Shown here: positions 1 to 8,080 of the stretch, in pieces | Position numbering within the stretch: the first letter of the stretch is position 1 | Layout of the letters: the number at the start of each line of letters is the position of its first letter | Source: Halorhabdus utahensis DSM 12940 | GTDB taxonomy: Archaea > Halobacteriota > Halobacteria > Halobacteriales > Haloarculaceae | Direction of reading: 5' to 3' | DNA: 64,000 nt | NCBI RefSeq assembly: GCF_000023945.1 | Contig: NC_013158.1 | Location: forward strand, 1,302,001 to 1,366,000 | The notes under the pieces: model-generated | Told to the model about the DNA's origin: nothing | The model's database searches: none | The model's input: only the letters and a program-made list of their open reading frames with translations | Program-made: the position numbers and the translations under genes

Positions 1-871
1 GTCGCCCCGCCGTGTCGCCCAGCACGACGTCGACATCGTTGGCTTCAGCGTACTCGACGGCGTCGTAGATGACCGCCGTCGGATCGCCGCCCTGCTCGTG
101 GGAGATGTAGGGGACATCGAGTGCCTCGGCGTGTTCGCCGAGTTGCTGGTTCGCGCCGGCCCGGTAGGTGTCGCCGTTGGCCAGCACCGAGGAGTGGCCC
201 CGATCTTCGAGATACTGGGCAAGCTTGGCGATCGTCGTGGTCTTGCCGACGCCATTGACGCCCGTAAAGACGATCACGACCGGCTTCTCTGCCGCGGCGA
301 TTCGTTCCTCGAAATCGAACTGCCCGACGCTGATGACGTCGTACAGTGCCTCCCGGAGGGAATCCTGGACGAGATTGCCCGTGCTCTGGAGGCGACGGCG
401 AGTCTCGCCCACGAGATTCGCCTCGACGCCGTCGAGGATCTCGCCCGCGACACTCATCTCGACGTCGCTGCTCAGCAACGCGAGTTCGAGATCATCGAGA
501 TGGTCCTGGAGGTCGTCCTCGTCGATGACGGTCTTACCGGTCGCAAAGAGTTTCGCCCGCTCGGCGACGCCACGGTCGGGTTCCGCCGCGTCCTCGGTGG
601 ACGCGTCCGGTTCGGCAGACGTCTCAGTAGCGGCTGTGCCGTCTGCTGGCTGCGTGTCGACCGTCGATTCAGCGTCTGCATCGGATTGGCTGGATGCGTC
701 GCTCTCTGCCGCGGATTGGGTGACATCTCCCGCAGACCCACCCTCACCCGGGGCCTCAGCGTCGGCCCCGCTGTCATCGATATCGTCGGCCTCACCTTCT
801 TCGACGGCGTCGACATCTTCCTCGACGTCGTCGCTGAAGCGGCCGAGCTTCTCGCGCAGTCCGTCGAACAT
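1..871 (-). CDS. ftsY: Signal recognition particle receptor FtsY (3' end outside window)
   Basis: Only about the first 290 codons lie in the window; the C-terminal G-domain half is cut off at base 1. FtsY is the GTPase that docks SRP-ribosome complexes at the membrane. The protein begins MFDGLREKLG. It has an acidic Asp/Glu/Ala/Ser-rich A region to about residue 100 and a helical N domain. The G1 loop GVNGVGKTTT lies near residue 200, followed by DTYRAGA and, at the window edge, DTAGR. These are the SRP-GTPase G1, G2 and G3 motifs. It starts 3 bases after the prefoldin stop, and the order LX-pfdA-ftsY is a known archaeal operon in which srp54 often follows. The acidic N-terminal region is normal for halophiles. 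Confidence 0.96.
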   Translation of the reverse strand, partial: MFDGLREKLGRFSDDVEEDVDAVEEGEADDIDDSGADAEAPGEGGSAGDVTQSAAESDASSQSDADAESTVDTQPADGTAATETSAEPDASTEDAAEPDRGVAERAKLFATGKTVIDEDDLQDHLDDLELALLSSDVEMSVAGEILDGVEANLVGETRRRLQSTGNLVQDSLREALYDVISVGQFDFEERIAAAEKPVVIVFTGVNGVGKTTTIAKLAQYLEDRGHSSVLANGDTYRAGANQQLGEHAEALDVPYISHEQGGDPTAVIYDAVEYAEANDVDVVLGDTAGR

Positions 872-874
872 CGC

Positions 875-1342
875 CTACTCTTCGCCGCCTTCCTGCTGTT
901 GCATCTGCTGCATCTGCTGTTGCATCTGCTGCTGTTGCATCTGCTGGGCCTGCTGTTCGAGCTGTTGGCTCTCCTCTTCGAGCTCCGAAATTTCCTCGGA
1001 GAGCTGCTCGATCTGGTCGTCGATGGCGTCTTGCTTGCGTTCGAGGGTGTCGGTCGCGTCGTCCTGTCCCTGCTCGGCCGCGTAATCGGCACCGAGGCTC
1101 ACGGTGATCTCGTCCATATCGAGGACTTCCGCGCGGACGTAGGCGTCGCCGCCGAGGGGAACCTGCACGGTCGAGCCCGTTTCGAGCGTCTCGATGGCCT
1201 CGATCGCCTCGTCGATCTCGGTCTGCTTGTTGCGGAGGTCCTGGACTTCCGCTTCGAGTTCCTCGCGTTCCTCGTCGATCGCTTCGATCGCCTGGGCGAT
1301 CTCCTGGAGTTGTTGCTGACCGCCGCCACCACCGAGACTCAT
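875..1342 (-). CDS. pfdA: Prefoldin subunit alpha
   Basis: 155 residues, the expected size for archaeal prefoldin alpha, the coiled-coil hexameric co-chaperone that hands unfolded proteins to the thermosome. Two long heptad-rich helices (about residues 10-50 and 95-140) flank a beta-hairpin region containing TGSTVQVPLGGDAYVRAEV. The tail is Gln/Met rich with several QQQM repeats and ends in acidic residues. The start codon overlaps the stop of the LX gene by 4 bases (ATGA), indicating translational coupling. The Gln-rich tail is more extreme than usual but lies outside the fold. Confidence 0.95.
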   Translation of the reverse strand: MSLGGGGGQQQLQEIAQAIEAIDEEREELEAEVQDLRNKQTEIDEAIEAIETLETGSTVQVPLGGDAYVRAEVLDMDEITVSLGADYAAEQGQDDATDTLERKQDAIDDQIEQLSEEISELEEESQQLEQQAQQMQQQQMQQQMQQMQQQEGGEE

Positions 1343-1512
1343 GCGTCTACCCCCTCGATCTCGATCTGGGTGCGTTTGAGTCCGTGCTGGGAGCCGAACT
1401 CGGCGAGAGTGTGCTCCTCGGCGACGTTCTCGTTCGGTGCCTCGATCTCTGTCTCGAACGATTGCCAGCCGTCACGGGCCTGGAAGGTCCCGGTAACTGT
1501 ATATTCGCTCAT
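1339..1512 (-). CDS. rpl18a: 50S ribosomal protein L18Ae (LX)
   Basis: 57 residues starting MSEYTVTGTF. This matches the small archaeal LX/L18Ae protein, which binds the large ribosomal subunit. An in-frame ATG 7 codons upstream exists, but the family normally begins at MSxYTVTG, so the later start is chosen. The gene is the first in this window of the LX-pfdA-ftsY operon and overlaps pfdA by 4 bases. Confidence 0.93.
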   Translation of the reverse strand: MSEYTVTGTFQARDGWQSFETEIEAPNENVAEEHTLAEFGSQHGLKRTQIEIEGVDA

Positions 1513-1604
1513 GTTCACTGAAAGGGAGGGCAATGGGGAAGTATCTTCTCATCGAGTGTTCGCCGAAGCCGAGAGGGGCTCGCCAGTCGTTCCCCCCACA
1601 GGCC

Positions 1605-2246
1605 TCACTCGCGAGCGTCTTCGACCGCCGCGACGAACTCGCCAGCGTGTGCTTCGACGGCCTCGAAGTCGCCACGCTCGATGGCGTCATAATCGATAAG
1701 CGCGCTGCCTGCACCCACGACGGTCGCCCCAGCCTCGAAAAAGTCCGCGACGTTGTCCGGCCCGACGCCGCCGGTCGGCATCAACGGCAGGTCCCCAAGC
1801 GGGGCCTGGATCGCACTGAGATGACCCGGGCCGACGGTCGCGGCCGGGAACACCTTGATCAGGTCCGCCCCGGCTTCGGCGGCCCGCAGCGCCTCGGTCG
1901 GGGTCATCACGCCCGGCGCGACGAGCGTATCGTAGCGGTTGGCCGTCTCGATGACGTCTTCTTCGAGTGTGGGGCCGACGACGAATTCCGCGCCGGCCTC
2001 GATTGCCGACCGAGCCGCGGCAGCGTCGAGCACCGACCCGGCACCCACGACCGCGTCCTCGCCGTCGAACGTCTCGACGACGTCCCCGACCAATTCGCTC
2101 GCGTTCCGCGCGTCGACGGTGACTTCGAAGGCAGTCACGCCGCCCCGATGCAGGGCCTCGACGGTGTCTACCATCGCGTCGGCGTCGATGTTCCGGAGCA
2201 CTGCCACGACCCCGCTGTCGACGAATTGCTGTTCGATATCGCTCAT
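1605..2246 (-). CDS. kdgA: KDPG / KHG aldolase (bacterial-type class I)
   Basis: 213 residues beginning MSDIEQQF. The protein is a single TIM barrel of the Eda family: VVAVLRNI at the N terminus, EVTVDARN, GAGSVLD, then ADLIKVFPA carrying the Schiff-base lysine, and MPTGGVGPDN binding the phosphate. It cleaves 2-keto-3-deoxy-6-phosphogluconate to pyruvate and glyceraldehyde-3-phosphate in the semi-phosphorylated Entner-Doudoroff pathway used by haloarchaea. A longer reading frame extends upstream, but its extra N-terminal residues are Arg/Pro-rich and not family-like. The gene is monocistronic here and lies tail-on after the LX operon. The alternative activity, 4-hydroxy-2-oxoglutarate aldolase, cannot be excluded. 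Confidence 0.9.
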   Translation of the reverse strand: MSDIEQQFVDSGVVAVLRNIDADAMVDTVEALHRGGVTAFEVTVDARNASELVGDVVETFDGEDAVVGAGSVLDAAAARSAIEAGAEFVVGPTLEEDVIETANRYDTLVAPGVMTPTEALRAAEAGADLIKVFPAATVGPGHLSAIQAPLGDLPLMPTGGVGPDNVADFFEAGATVVGAGSALIDYDAIERGDFEAVEAHAGEFVAAVEDARE

Positions 2247-2361
2247 GGTCGCGAATCCGAATCGCGCCGTGAAAAGCGTCCCGACTGGTCGGTGAGGGGG
2301 ATGGTGCAGCCGACTCCGGCCCGACACCAACCATTTGCATGACTAGGTCGTATGTCCACGC

Positions 2362-2868
2362 ATGGCACTCGAGGACGTCTTCGAAAATCTCCCGGACCCC
2401 GGATCGTACTCGTTCCCGGACTACGCGATCCCACAGGGAGATCCCGTGATGCCGGTCGCGCTCACCGACGACGAACTGCACGCGTTGCTCGATCTCTACG
2501 AGACCTTCGCAGCGGTCGATCCGACGGGCCTCGACTCGAACCCGTTCCTTGCGAACACGACCGAGTTCCTCCAGCAGACCTTCGGCGCCCCCGCCTACCG
2601 GCCCGACGAGCAACTCAACGACGACATCGCCGGGATGCTCAACGACTTCGCCGAGGACCTCGGCGGCGGGGAGTTAGGTGTCGTCGACGCCAGCCCGAAA
2701 CACCACCAGACGCTGTACTTCTTCCTGGTGAGCGCAAAAGGGTATCACATGGCCCCCCACATCCAGTTCGATCCCGATCCGGCCGCCGTCGAGACGCTCT
2801 ATCGCCTCTACCAGCGCGTCACTGAGCAGGACTACTATCTGAAGCGTCCCTCGACGATTCTTGAGTGA
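2362..2868 (+). CDS. Uncharacterised haloarchaeal protein
   Basis: 168 residues, acidic and soluble, with no signal peptide or membrane segment. It begins MALEDVFENLPDPGSYSFPD. The coding character (third-position GC, Asp/Glu richness) is typical of this genome. No catalytic motif was recognised; the His/Tyr-containing patch SPKHHQTLYFFLVSAKGYH is the most distinctive part. It is divergent from the KDPG aldolase gene (115 bases between starts) and convergent with the AbiE-type toxin gene. Function unknown. Confidence 0.75.
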   Translation: MALEDVFENLPDPGSYSFPDYAIPQGDPVMPVALTDDELHALLDLYETFAAVDPTGLDSNPFLANTTEFLQQTFGAPAYRPDEQLNDDIAGMLNDFAEDLGGGELGVVDASPKHHQTLYFFLVSAKGYHMAPHIQFDPDPAAVETLYRLYQRVTEQDYYLKRPSTILE

Positions 2869-2935
2869 GTGGGCGATGTCTGTTCGAGGTCTCGATCTGT
2901 CCCACCGTTTCCGGTGGAGATAGATATATCCCGAA

Positions 2936-3994
2936 TCACGGCTCGAACTGCGCCCATGCTTCAAGAGGGCCTTTCGTGGGTCCAAAGCCGTCGCTAACGT
3001 CCACCGCTGGCTGGATCGACTTGCCAACCCACGACGACCGGGGCTCGCCGGATACCGCCGGTCGCCACGTGTCTTCCCAATCGAGTTCACCCCGCTGGAT
3101 GGATTCGACCGCGTGATGAGCACAGCCTGCGCTCGTCCGGAGTTCAGCTCGAGTGTACGGAATGCGGATTCCTCCCTGTACCCGTCCGTAAGCTCTCCAG
3201 AGGCTGCCCCGGAGACTCCCGTCGTCCACCGGTGGATGGGCAAAGTGACGATACGATTCAAGCGCGCCGTCAAGTATGGTGTCGAACTGGAAGTCCTCGT
3301 CCCCGTACGTGGACTTCCGCTCGACGTCCTCCCTGGCCGCCTCCAGGACTCGTTGGGAGTCGAGCGGTTCTTCGCCCAGACAGTAGAGGTCGAAGAGGTC
3401 TTTGACGAAGTTTTGTCGTCCGAGATGACTTTCGAGATCGCGACCATACGGCGGATCGGCGGCAAGTAAGAGTTTTTGCGCGGCCCTCGTTTCCGGCGGC
3501 GCGGCCATTGGGAGTTCTCCGTCATCCCAGGGGGAGGGAATGTCCTGCCACGGCATGGATCCGGACGGCCATCGGTCGTTCTCGAGGACATCGACTCTGA
3601 GATCCCAATCAGGTCCCGATGCGCGTGGAAACTGGATGTGTCCGGTGAACCCGGCAACCGGACTTTCTCGGACTGTCAGGCGGATCTCGGAGTCAGAGAA
3701 CGCGTCTTCTATCCGGGTGAGGGCGACTCGCAAATCCTGTGTATCTGCTACCTCGAGGTCGAGATCGACACTGGCTCTGTACGGCGGCCATTCGAGGGAG
3801 TTCTGCAAGAGCGTTCCCCCTTTCAGAAGCACTCGCTGATCCCGTTGGGTGATCTGTGTGAGCATCTCAATCGCCACCGCAGCTCGGAGGAGTTGATGGC
3901 CCCAGTCGCCGTGTTCTTTCCTGAGCGATTCTCTATCGAAGCGTTTCGGTGGACCGACGAGCTTCGATCGGTCCGCCTCGGCGAACAGATTCAT
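2936..3994 (-). CDS. abiEii: AbiEii-like nucleotidyltransferase toxin
   Basis: 352 residues. The segment VLLKGGTLLQNSL followed by ASVDLDLEV matches the GG[T/S]-xn-D[L/I]D[L/F] nucleotidyltransferase signature of AbiEii/AbiGii toxins, and PETRAAQKLLLAADPPYGRD resembles the conserved downstream region. In known systems the toxin NTP-transfers onto tRNA and, with the antitoxin AbiEi, gives type IV abortive phage defence. Its start overlaps the stop of the upstream wHTH gene by 4 bases, as expected for a coupled antitoxin-toxin pair. The tail beyond residue 270 has no recognised motif. Confidence 0.82.
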   Translation of the reverse strand: MNLFAEADRSKLVGPPKRFDRESLRKEHGDWGHQLLRAAVAIEMLTQITQRDQRVLLKGGTLLQNSLEWPPYRASVDLDLEVADTQDLRVALTRIEDAFSDSEIRLTVRESPVAGFTGHIQFPRASGPDWDLRVDVLENDRWPSGSMPWQDIPSPWDDGELPMAAPPETRAAQKLLLAADPPYGRDLESHLGRQNFVKDLFDLYCLGEEPLDSQRVLEAAREDVERKSTYGDEDFQFDTILDGALESYRHFAHPPVDDGSLRGSLWRAYGRVQGGIRIPYTRAELRTSAGCAHHAVESIQRGELDWEDTWRPAVSGEPRSSWVGKSIQPAVDVSDGFGPTKGPLEAWAQFEP

Positions 3995-4842
3995 CGCTCA
4001 CCTTCGATGAGCGTCCCCGCGACCGGCGAGAGTTTCGAGACGAAGTCTTTTCGCATCTGTGGCCGGAGTTCCGTTCCGACGCCGGCGAGTAGCGCACCGA
4101 TGTCGGTGGTAACACCCAGCGTCTCCCCAGCGGCCCACAGACGGTCCAGGGTGACGTCCGGATCCTGGAGAAGGGTTCGGACGATTGCTGACGCCTCAGG
4201 CGGCCCGTCCGATCCAAGGAACTCGACCAGAATCCGTTCGGGGAACGGCGTCCGATAGCCACCGGGTGTCAGTCCGGTCGCACCGAACTTCTCCCGCTCC
4301 ACGAAGACGATACCATCTGACAGCCGATAGGGGGTCGGACTATCGGGTTCGAAGAGTCCTGGCCCGAGCGGTCCGCTCGTCTTGACACTCCAGGTTGCGA
4401 CCGGTTCCTCGTCCGGCCAGGCCGCTTGCACTTCGTCCTGTAATGACGCGGCCGTTTTGTGTTCGACGACGAGTCGCGTGCCGGGCCCACCATCTTCGGC
4501 AAGCTGCAAATACGGCGTTGCGTCCCAGAGAACGGTGCGACGGAGCGAGTCGGCTCGTACTTTCTCTGAGATGATGTCGACAAGGCGTTCGAGAGCGTCC
4601 GTCATCTCCGGGTCCCTCCGGACGAGAGCGTATCTGCCACGTTCGGGTCGCTCGAGGATACCCTCCTTGGTGAGACTGGTGAGACGGCCACGAATCTCGT
4701 TGTCCGCTGGAAGTCTATCCCGGTCCTGAAGCTGTTCTCGCACGCTTTCGACGATCTCGCCGACGCTCATCGTTACGTCGGGCTCTCGTTCCTCAATGAC
4801 TGATAAAATGGCCGACGACGTGGACGGGCGAGTCATGCTCAT
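3991..4842 (-). CDS. abiEi: AbiEi-like winged-helix antitoxin
   Basis: 283 residues (277 if the second Met is used). The N-terminal 70 residues look like a winged helix: SVGEIVESVREQLQ and NEIRGRLTSLTKEGIL, then ERPERGRYALV, the wing. The remaining 200 residues resemble the C-terminal half of AbiEi antitoxins, which both repress the operon and neutralise the toxin. It sits directly upstream of, and overlaps, the nucleotidyltransferase gene. Immediately upstream lie nested repeats (4837-4882), a probable autoregulatory operator. Assignment rests on N-terminal fold, gene order and partner rather than on strong sequence signature. Confidence 0.7.
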   Translation of the reverse strand: MSMTRPSTSSAILSVIEEREPDVTMSVGEIVESVREQLQDRDRLPADNEIRGRLTSLTKEGILERPERGRYALVRRDPEMTDALERLVDIISEKVRADSLRRTVLWDATPYLQLAEDGGPGTRLVVEHKTAASLQDEVQAAWPDEEPVATWSVKTSGPLGPGLFEPDSPTPYRLSDGIVFVEREKFGATGLTPGGYRTPFPERILVEFLGSDGPPEASAIVRTLLQDPDVTLDRLWAAGETLGVTTDIGALLAGVGTELRPQMRKDFVSKLSPVAGTLIEGER

Positions 4843-4882
4843 TGTGCTAATGAGCTTATTGAGCTAAAAAGCTTATTGAGCT
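4837..4882 (-). promoter_or_regulatory. Operator/promoter repeats of the AbiE pair
   Basis: A 7-bp perfect inverted repeat (gctcatt/aatgagc, 4837-4855) overlaps the start codon. It is followed by two perfect 13-bp direct copies of agcttattgagct at 4853-4865 and 4870-4882, with period 17. The A/T run between them reads as a TATA-like element on the minus strand about 25-30 bases before the start. This is the layout expected for autorepression by the winged-helix antitoxin. Confidence 0.6.
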
Positions 4883-4947
4883 TTCGTTCCACCCGCGTCG
4901 CTCTGACGGTGACGTGACTTATGGTCCACACGCGAGTACGGTCGGGT

Positions 4948-5832
4948 ATGCAAACCCGTCCGCTCGGCACGACCGGTCAGGACTCAAGCGTCGTCACCTT
5001 CGGCGCGATCGCGCTGAACTGGCTCGAACAGGAGGGGGCCGACCAGATGGTCGAACTCGTCCTCGATCACGGCGTGAATCACTTCGACGTCGCGCCGACC
5101 TACGGCGACGCCGAGCTCAAGCTCGGCCCGAAGCTCAGAGAGTATCGTGAGGAGATCTTCCTCGGGTGTAAGACCCAGGAACGGTCCTACGAGGGGGCCT
5201 GGGAGAAACTCGAACGATCGCTCGATCGACTCGGCGTCGACACGATCGACCTCTATCAGGTCCACGGCCTGGAATACGCGGACGAACTCGACGATATCAC
5301 CGCGGACGACGGGGCGCTTGCGGCGTTCCGCGAGGCACAGGAACAGGGACTCATCGAGAACATCGGCCTGACGAGCCACGGCAATCCGGGCCTGATCCTC
5401 GACGCGCTCGACCGGATCGACGACCTCGAGTCGGTGATGTTCCCACTGAACCCCGTCGTCGACGCCAAGGACGGCGACGAGTACGACTACCAGGCCGTCC
5501 TCGATCGCGCCGACCGCGAGGACGTCGGCACGCTGGCGATCAAGGCCTTCGCCGGCGGGTCGTGGCCCCCGACCGCGGAGTTGCCCGAGCATCGCCGACC
5601 CTACGCCAACTGGTACGAGCCGGTCGACACGCCCGAGACGATCCGCGATCGACTGAACTACACGCTTTCCCAGGGCGTCACTAGCGTCGTCAGCCCCGGC
5701 GATCCCAAGCTCGTGCAGATGGTCCTCGATGCGGGCGACCGCTTCGCGGAGCTCGACGCCGCGGCCCAGCGGAGCGTTCGCGAGGACGCCCGTCACGACG
5801 GGAGCCCGGTGCCGGAACAACTCCATCACTAG
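4948..5832 (+). CDS. Aldo/keto reductase family oxidoreductase
   Basis: 294 residues starting MQTRPLGTTGQDSS, the classical AKR N terminus. A (beta/alpha)8 barrel is suggested by FDVAPTYGDAELKLG (catalytic Asp and Tyr), a Lys in FLGCKTQERS and DLYQVHGLE (catalytic His), followed by IGLTSHG. The set Asp-Tyr-Lys-His is therefore present. The family reduces aldehydes and ketones with NAD(P)H; the substrate cannot be told. A longer frame begins 9 codons earlier, but MQTRPLG fits the family. It ends one base before the methyltransferase start, so the two are probably co-transcribed. Confidence 0.9.
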   Translation: MQTRPLGTTGQDSSVVTFGAIALNWLEQEGADQMVELVLDHGVNHFDVAPTYGDAELKLGPKLREYREEIFLGCKTQERSYEGAWEKLERSLDRLGVDTIDLYQVHGLEYADELDDITADDGALAAFREAQEQGLIENIGLTSHGNPGLILDALDRIDDLESVMFPLNPVVDAKDGDEYDYQAVLDRADREDVGTLAIKAFAGGSWPPTAELPEHRRPYANWYEPVDTPETIRDRLNYTLSQGVTSVVSPGDPKLVQMVLDAGDRFAELDAAAQRSVREDARHDGSPVPEQLHH

Positions 5833-5833
5833 C

Positions 5834-6565
5834 ATGGAGGTTCCCGAGACCGTCACCGCGGCGCTCGCCGATCGCCCTGTCGATGGCGCGCACTGCCTGG
5901 AAGCCGGTGCCGGCGCGGGGAACGCGACCGCCGGACTCATCGACGCGGGCGCGGCCCAGGTCGTCGCAGTGACCAACGAGCGCGAGCACGCCGAGACGGT
6001 CCGTGAACGGGTCGGTCAGGAGTATCCGGATCGGGTTCGCGTGCTCGAAGCCGACCTTCGCGAGATTCCACTCCCCGACGATTCGGTCGAAATTATCACC
6101 GCCCACGCGCTGTGCAACGTCGTTCCGCCGGCTGCACTCGACGCGATCGCCGCCGAAGTGACACGCGTCGCGGCCCCGGGAGCGCACCTGATCGTCGACG
6201 ACTACGCGCCGCTGCCGGGCGAGACAGCCATGCGCGATCTCTTCGCCGTCGAGAACGCGGCCGCCGAACTTGCCGTCGGCCGGTCGGCACTGACGTTCTA
6301 TCCGGCCCGCGTCCTCCGCGGCATCTTCGAGTCCTATGGGTGGACACACGACCGGACGGAAACCGTGCTCGATCCGGTCCCGTGGTCCGAATCACACGTC
6401 GCTGCCCACGCCGACATTGCAAAAGAATTTGCCGACGACGCCGCCACAGCCGGGAATCTGCTGGCCGAGAGAGCCGAGGGGCTCGCCACGAAGATCGGAT
6501 CGGAGTCGACGGGCGAAATGTACAGCCTCGCGATGCGATTACCGGGGTCGTCAGCCGTCGGTTAG
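5834..6565 (+). CDS. Class I SAM-dependent methyltransferase
   Basis: 243 residues starting MEVPETVTAALAD. Motif I is LEAGAGAGNATAGLIDAG; then comes an acidic motif II region (VAVTNERE), LEADLREIPLPDDSVEIITA as motif III/IV, and VDDYAPL. This is the Rossmann-like SAM fold. The long frame that begins about 100 bases upstream lies inside the aldo/keto reductase gene and is rejected. The start follows the reductase stop by one base, implying an operon. The substrate is unknown; no cofactor-specific motif (such as a UbiE signature) is clear. It is convergent with, and overlaps by 4 bases, the SRPBCC gene. Confidence 0.85.
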   Translation: MEVPETVTAALADRPVDGAHCLEAGAGAGNATAGLIDAGAAQVVAVTNEREHAETVRERVGQEYPDRVRVLEADLREIPLPDDSVEIITAHALCNVVPPAALDAIAAEVTRVAAPGAHLIVDDYAPLPGETAMRDLFAVENAAAELAVGRSALTFYPARVLRGIFESYGWTHDRTETVLDPVPWSESHVAAHADIAKEFADDAATAGNLLAERAEGLATKIGSESTGEMYSLAMRLPGSSAVG

Positions 6566-6975
6566 GTTCCAGTCGCGGTCTCTTCGAGATACGCCAGTTG
6601 ATCCTCGAGTTCCTTGGTCCGCTGGCGCTTGATCAGCGTCGCGTCGAGGGCTGCCCCGATGACGCCGCCGAGTTCGAACTGTGTCTGTGCGGTGATCGTC
6701 GTCTCGCCGTCCGCACCGTCGAGACGATAGGTCGTCGTCATCTCGTTGAACATCCCCTCGACCTGTTCGTAGGTCAGCGCATCGTCGCTGTCGACGATTT
6801 CGAGCGTGAGTTCGAGCTCTGCCAGGCCGATCGCACGCTCGACCGTCACGCGGTCGCCCTCGACAGTGACCTCGTCGAATCCCGCAGCGTCCATGAACGC
6901 CTCCATATCCTCGAATCCTGCCCGGATCGACTCGGGATCGGCCGCCACGTCCCGCGAGGCAGTGACCTCTTGCAT
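6562..6975 (-). CDS. SRPBCC (START-like) family protein
   Basis: 137 residues starting MQEVTASRDVAADP. The pattern is an initial strand, VAADPESIRAGFEDMEAF, central strands and a long C-terminal helix (GGVIGAALDATLIKRQRTKELEDQL). It matches the helix-grip fold of SRPBCC/polyketide-cyclase-like proteins that hold hydrophobic ligands. No enzymatic function can be inferred. The upstream part of the longest frame (residues rich in Pro/Gly) is not included. The gene is convergent with the methyltransferase and divergent from the Bat-type regulator. Confidence 0.75.
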   Translation of the reverse strand: MQEVTASRDVAADPESIRAGFEDMEAFMDAAGFDEVTVEGDRVTVERAIGLAELELTLEIVDSDDALTYEQVEGMFNEMTTTYRLDGADGETTITAQTQFELGGVIGAALDATLIKRQRTKELEDQLAYLEETATGT

Positions 6976-7114
6976 GGTCACCACAGGGACCCCCGGCGGC
7001 GTCAATCTGTCGTCGAACACGTTCGGCCCTGCGGCGGGTGAACCCGACGGACAGCCGCCGCTGTCGAACATGTTCGGAACAATTACCCTGGTTCGGCCCG
7101 AACACGTTCAAGAC

Positions 7115-7771
7115 ATGGTACATGCGACGCTGACGCTATCGATCCCCCGGCGGATCTGGATCGGCGCGCTCTCGCAGGATCATCCCGAGTCGTGTATTCG
7201 CGTCCTCTCGGCGTTCCCGAAGGGCGAGGAATCGGGCGTTGGACTGGTCGAAGTCGACGGCCCGGACGTGCCGGCGGTCGTCCGCGCCATCGACGAGGAG
7301 GAGACCGTCACCGATCTGGCGGTGCTGGGTCGCCACGAAGACACTGCTCTGGTGCAATTCGAGACCACCGATCCACTCCTCCTCTTCCCGATCATCGGCT
7401 CCGGGATCCCGCTGGAACTCCCCTTCGACATCCGCGATGGGGAGGCGCGCTGGGAACTCACGGCCTCCCAGGACCGCCTCTCGGAACTCGGCGAGCAACT
7501 GGAAACGCTTGGCATCTCCTTCACTGTCGAGCAGCTCCGCCAGCACGTCGAACCCGAGCAGGTGCTGACCGATCGCCAGACGACGCTGGTGACGGCGGCG
7601 ATCGAGCGCGGGTACTACGACACCCCACGGGAGTGTACACTGACCGAACTCGCCGACGCACAGGACATGGCCAAATCGACCTGTAGCGAGACGCTCCACC
7701 GCGCCGAGGAGAAGATCGTCAAGGGCTTCTTCGAGGACGAACCGACCGCGAGCGCCCGGCGAAGGATCTAA
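7115..7771 (+). CDS. Bat-type helix-turn-helix regulator
   Basis: 218 residues starting MVHATLTLSIPRRIW. The N-terminal 150 residues form a GAF/HTH-associated sensing region (RVLSAFPKGEESGVGLVEV...). The C-terminal 60 residues carry the HTH_10 signature: LTDRQTTLVTAAIERGYYDT, then LTELADAQDMAKSTCSETLH and RAEEKIVKGF. This is the bacterioopsin-activator-like family that is greatly expanded in haloarchaea. An upstream extension of the frame runs through non-conserved sequence and is rejected. The target genes are unknown. Confidence 0.87.
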   Translation: MVHATLTLSIPRRIWIGALSQDHPESCIRVLSAFPKGEESGVGLVEVDGPDVPAVVRAIDEEETVTDLAVLGRHEDTALVQFETTDPLLLFPIIGSGIPLELPFDIRDGEARWELTASQDRLSELGEQLETLGISFTVEQLRQHVEPEQVLTDRQTTLVTAAIERGYYDTPRECTLTELADAQDMAKSTCSETLHRAEEKIVKGFFEDEPTASARRRI

Positions 7772-7823
7772 ACGGCTGAACGAAACGAAGCGAACGACGG
7801 TCGGAGAAAAGCCTTTGTGAGTC

Positions 7824-7841
7824 TGCATACAACTGTATGCA
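7824..7841. promoter_or_regulatory. Palindrome at the vapBC start
   Basis: Perfect 7-bp inverted repeat tgcatac-aact-gtatgca ending one base before the ATG at 7843. Its position over the expected transcription start of a leaderless message fits binding by the VapB antitoxin. Confidence 0.55.
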
Positions 7842-7842
7842 C

Positions 7843-8079
7843 ATGTCGAAGAGCATCCGTCTCTCCGAAGAGGCCTACGAGCGCCTCGCCGCGCACAAAC
7901 GCGAGGAGGAGACCTTCTCCGAGGTGGTCCTCCGGCTGGCCGGCGAGCGGTCGCTCCTGGATCTTGCGGGGATCCTGAGCGACGACGAAGCCGACTCCCT
8001 CCGAGATGCCGTCGCGGAGCGCCGCGAACGGCGGAGCGACGAACTCGAGGGGATCGCCGACCGAATGGACGGGGTCTGA
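7843..8079 (+). CDS. vapB: VapB-type antitoxin
   Basis: 78 residues. The N terminus MSKSIRLSEEAYERLAAHKR is a ribbon-helix-helix DNA-binding motif, followed by EETFSEVVLRLAGERSLLDL and a charged helical tail. This is the archaeal VapB/DUF217 antitoxin type. A second ATG at 7837 would add Met-His but lies within the operator palindrome, so 7843 is preferred. One base separates its stop from the VapC start. It represses its own operon and neutralises the PIN toxin in known systems. Confidence 0.85.
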   Translation: MSKSIRLSEEAYERLAAHKREEETFSEVVLRLAGERSLLDLAGILSDDEADSLRDAVAERRERRSDELEGIADRMDGV

Positions 8080-8080
8080 C

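Noticed and set aside
98-1699. Long plus-strand frame (533 codons), Leu-rich
   Set aside because: It is antisense to the well-supported ftsY, pfdA and LX genes; its Leu runs are the mirror of the Gln-rich prefoldin tail.
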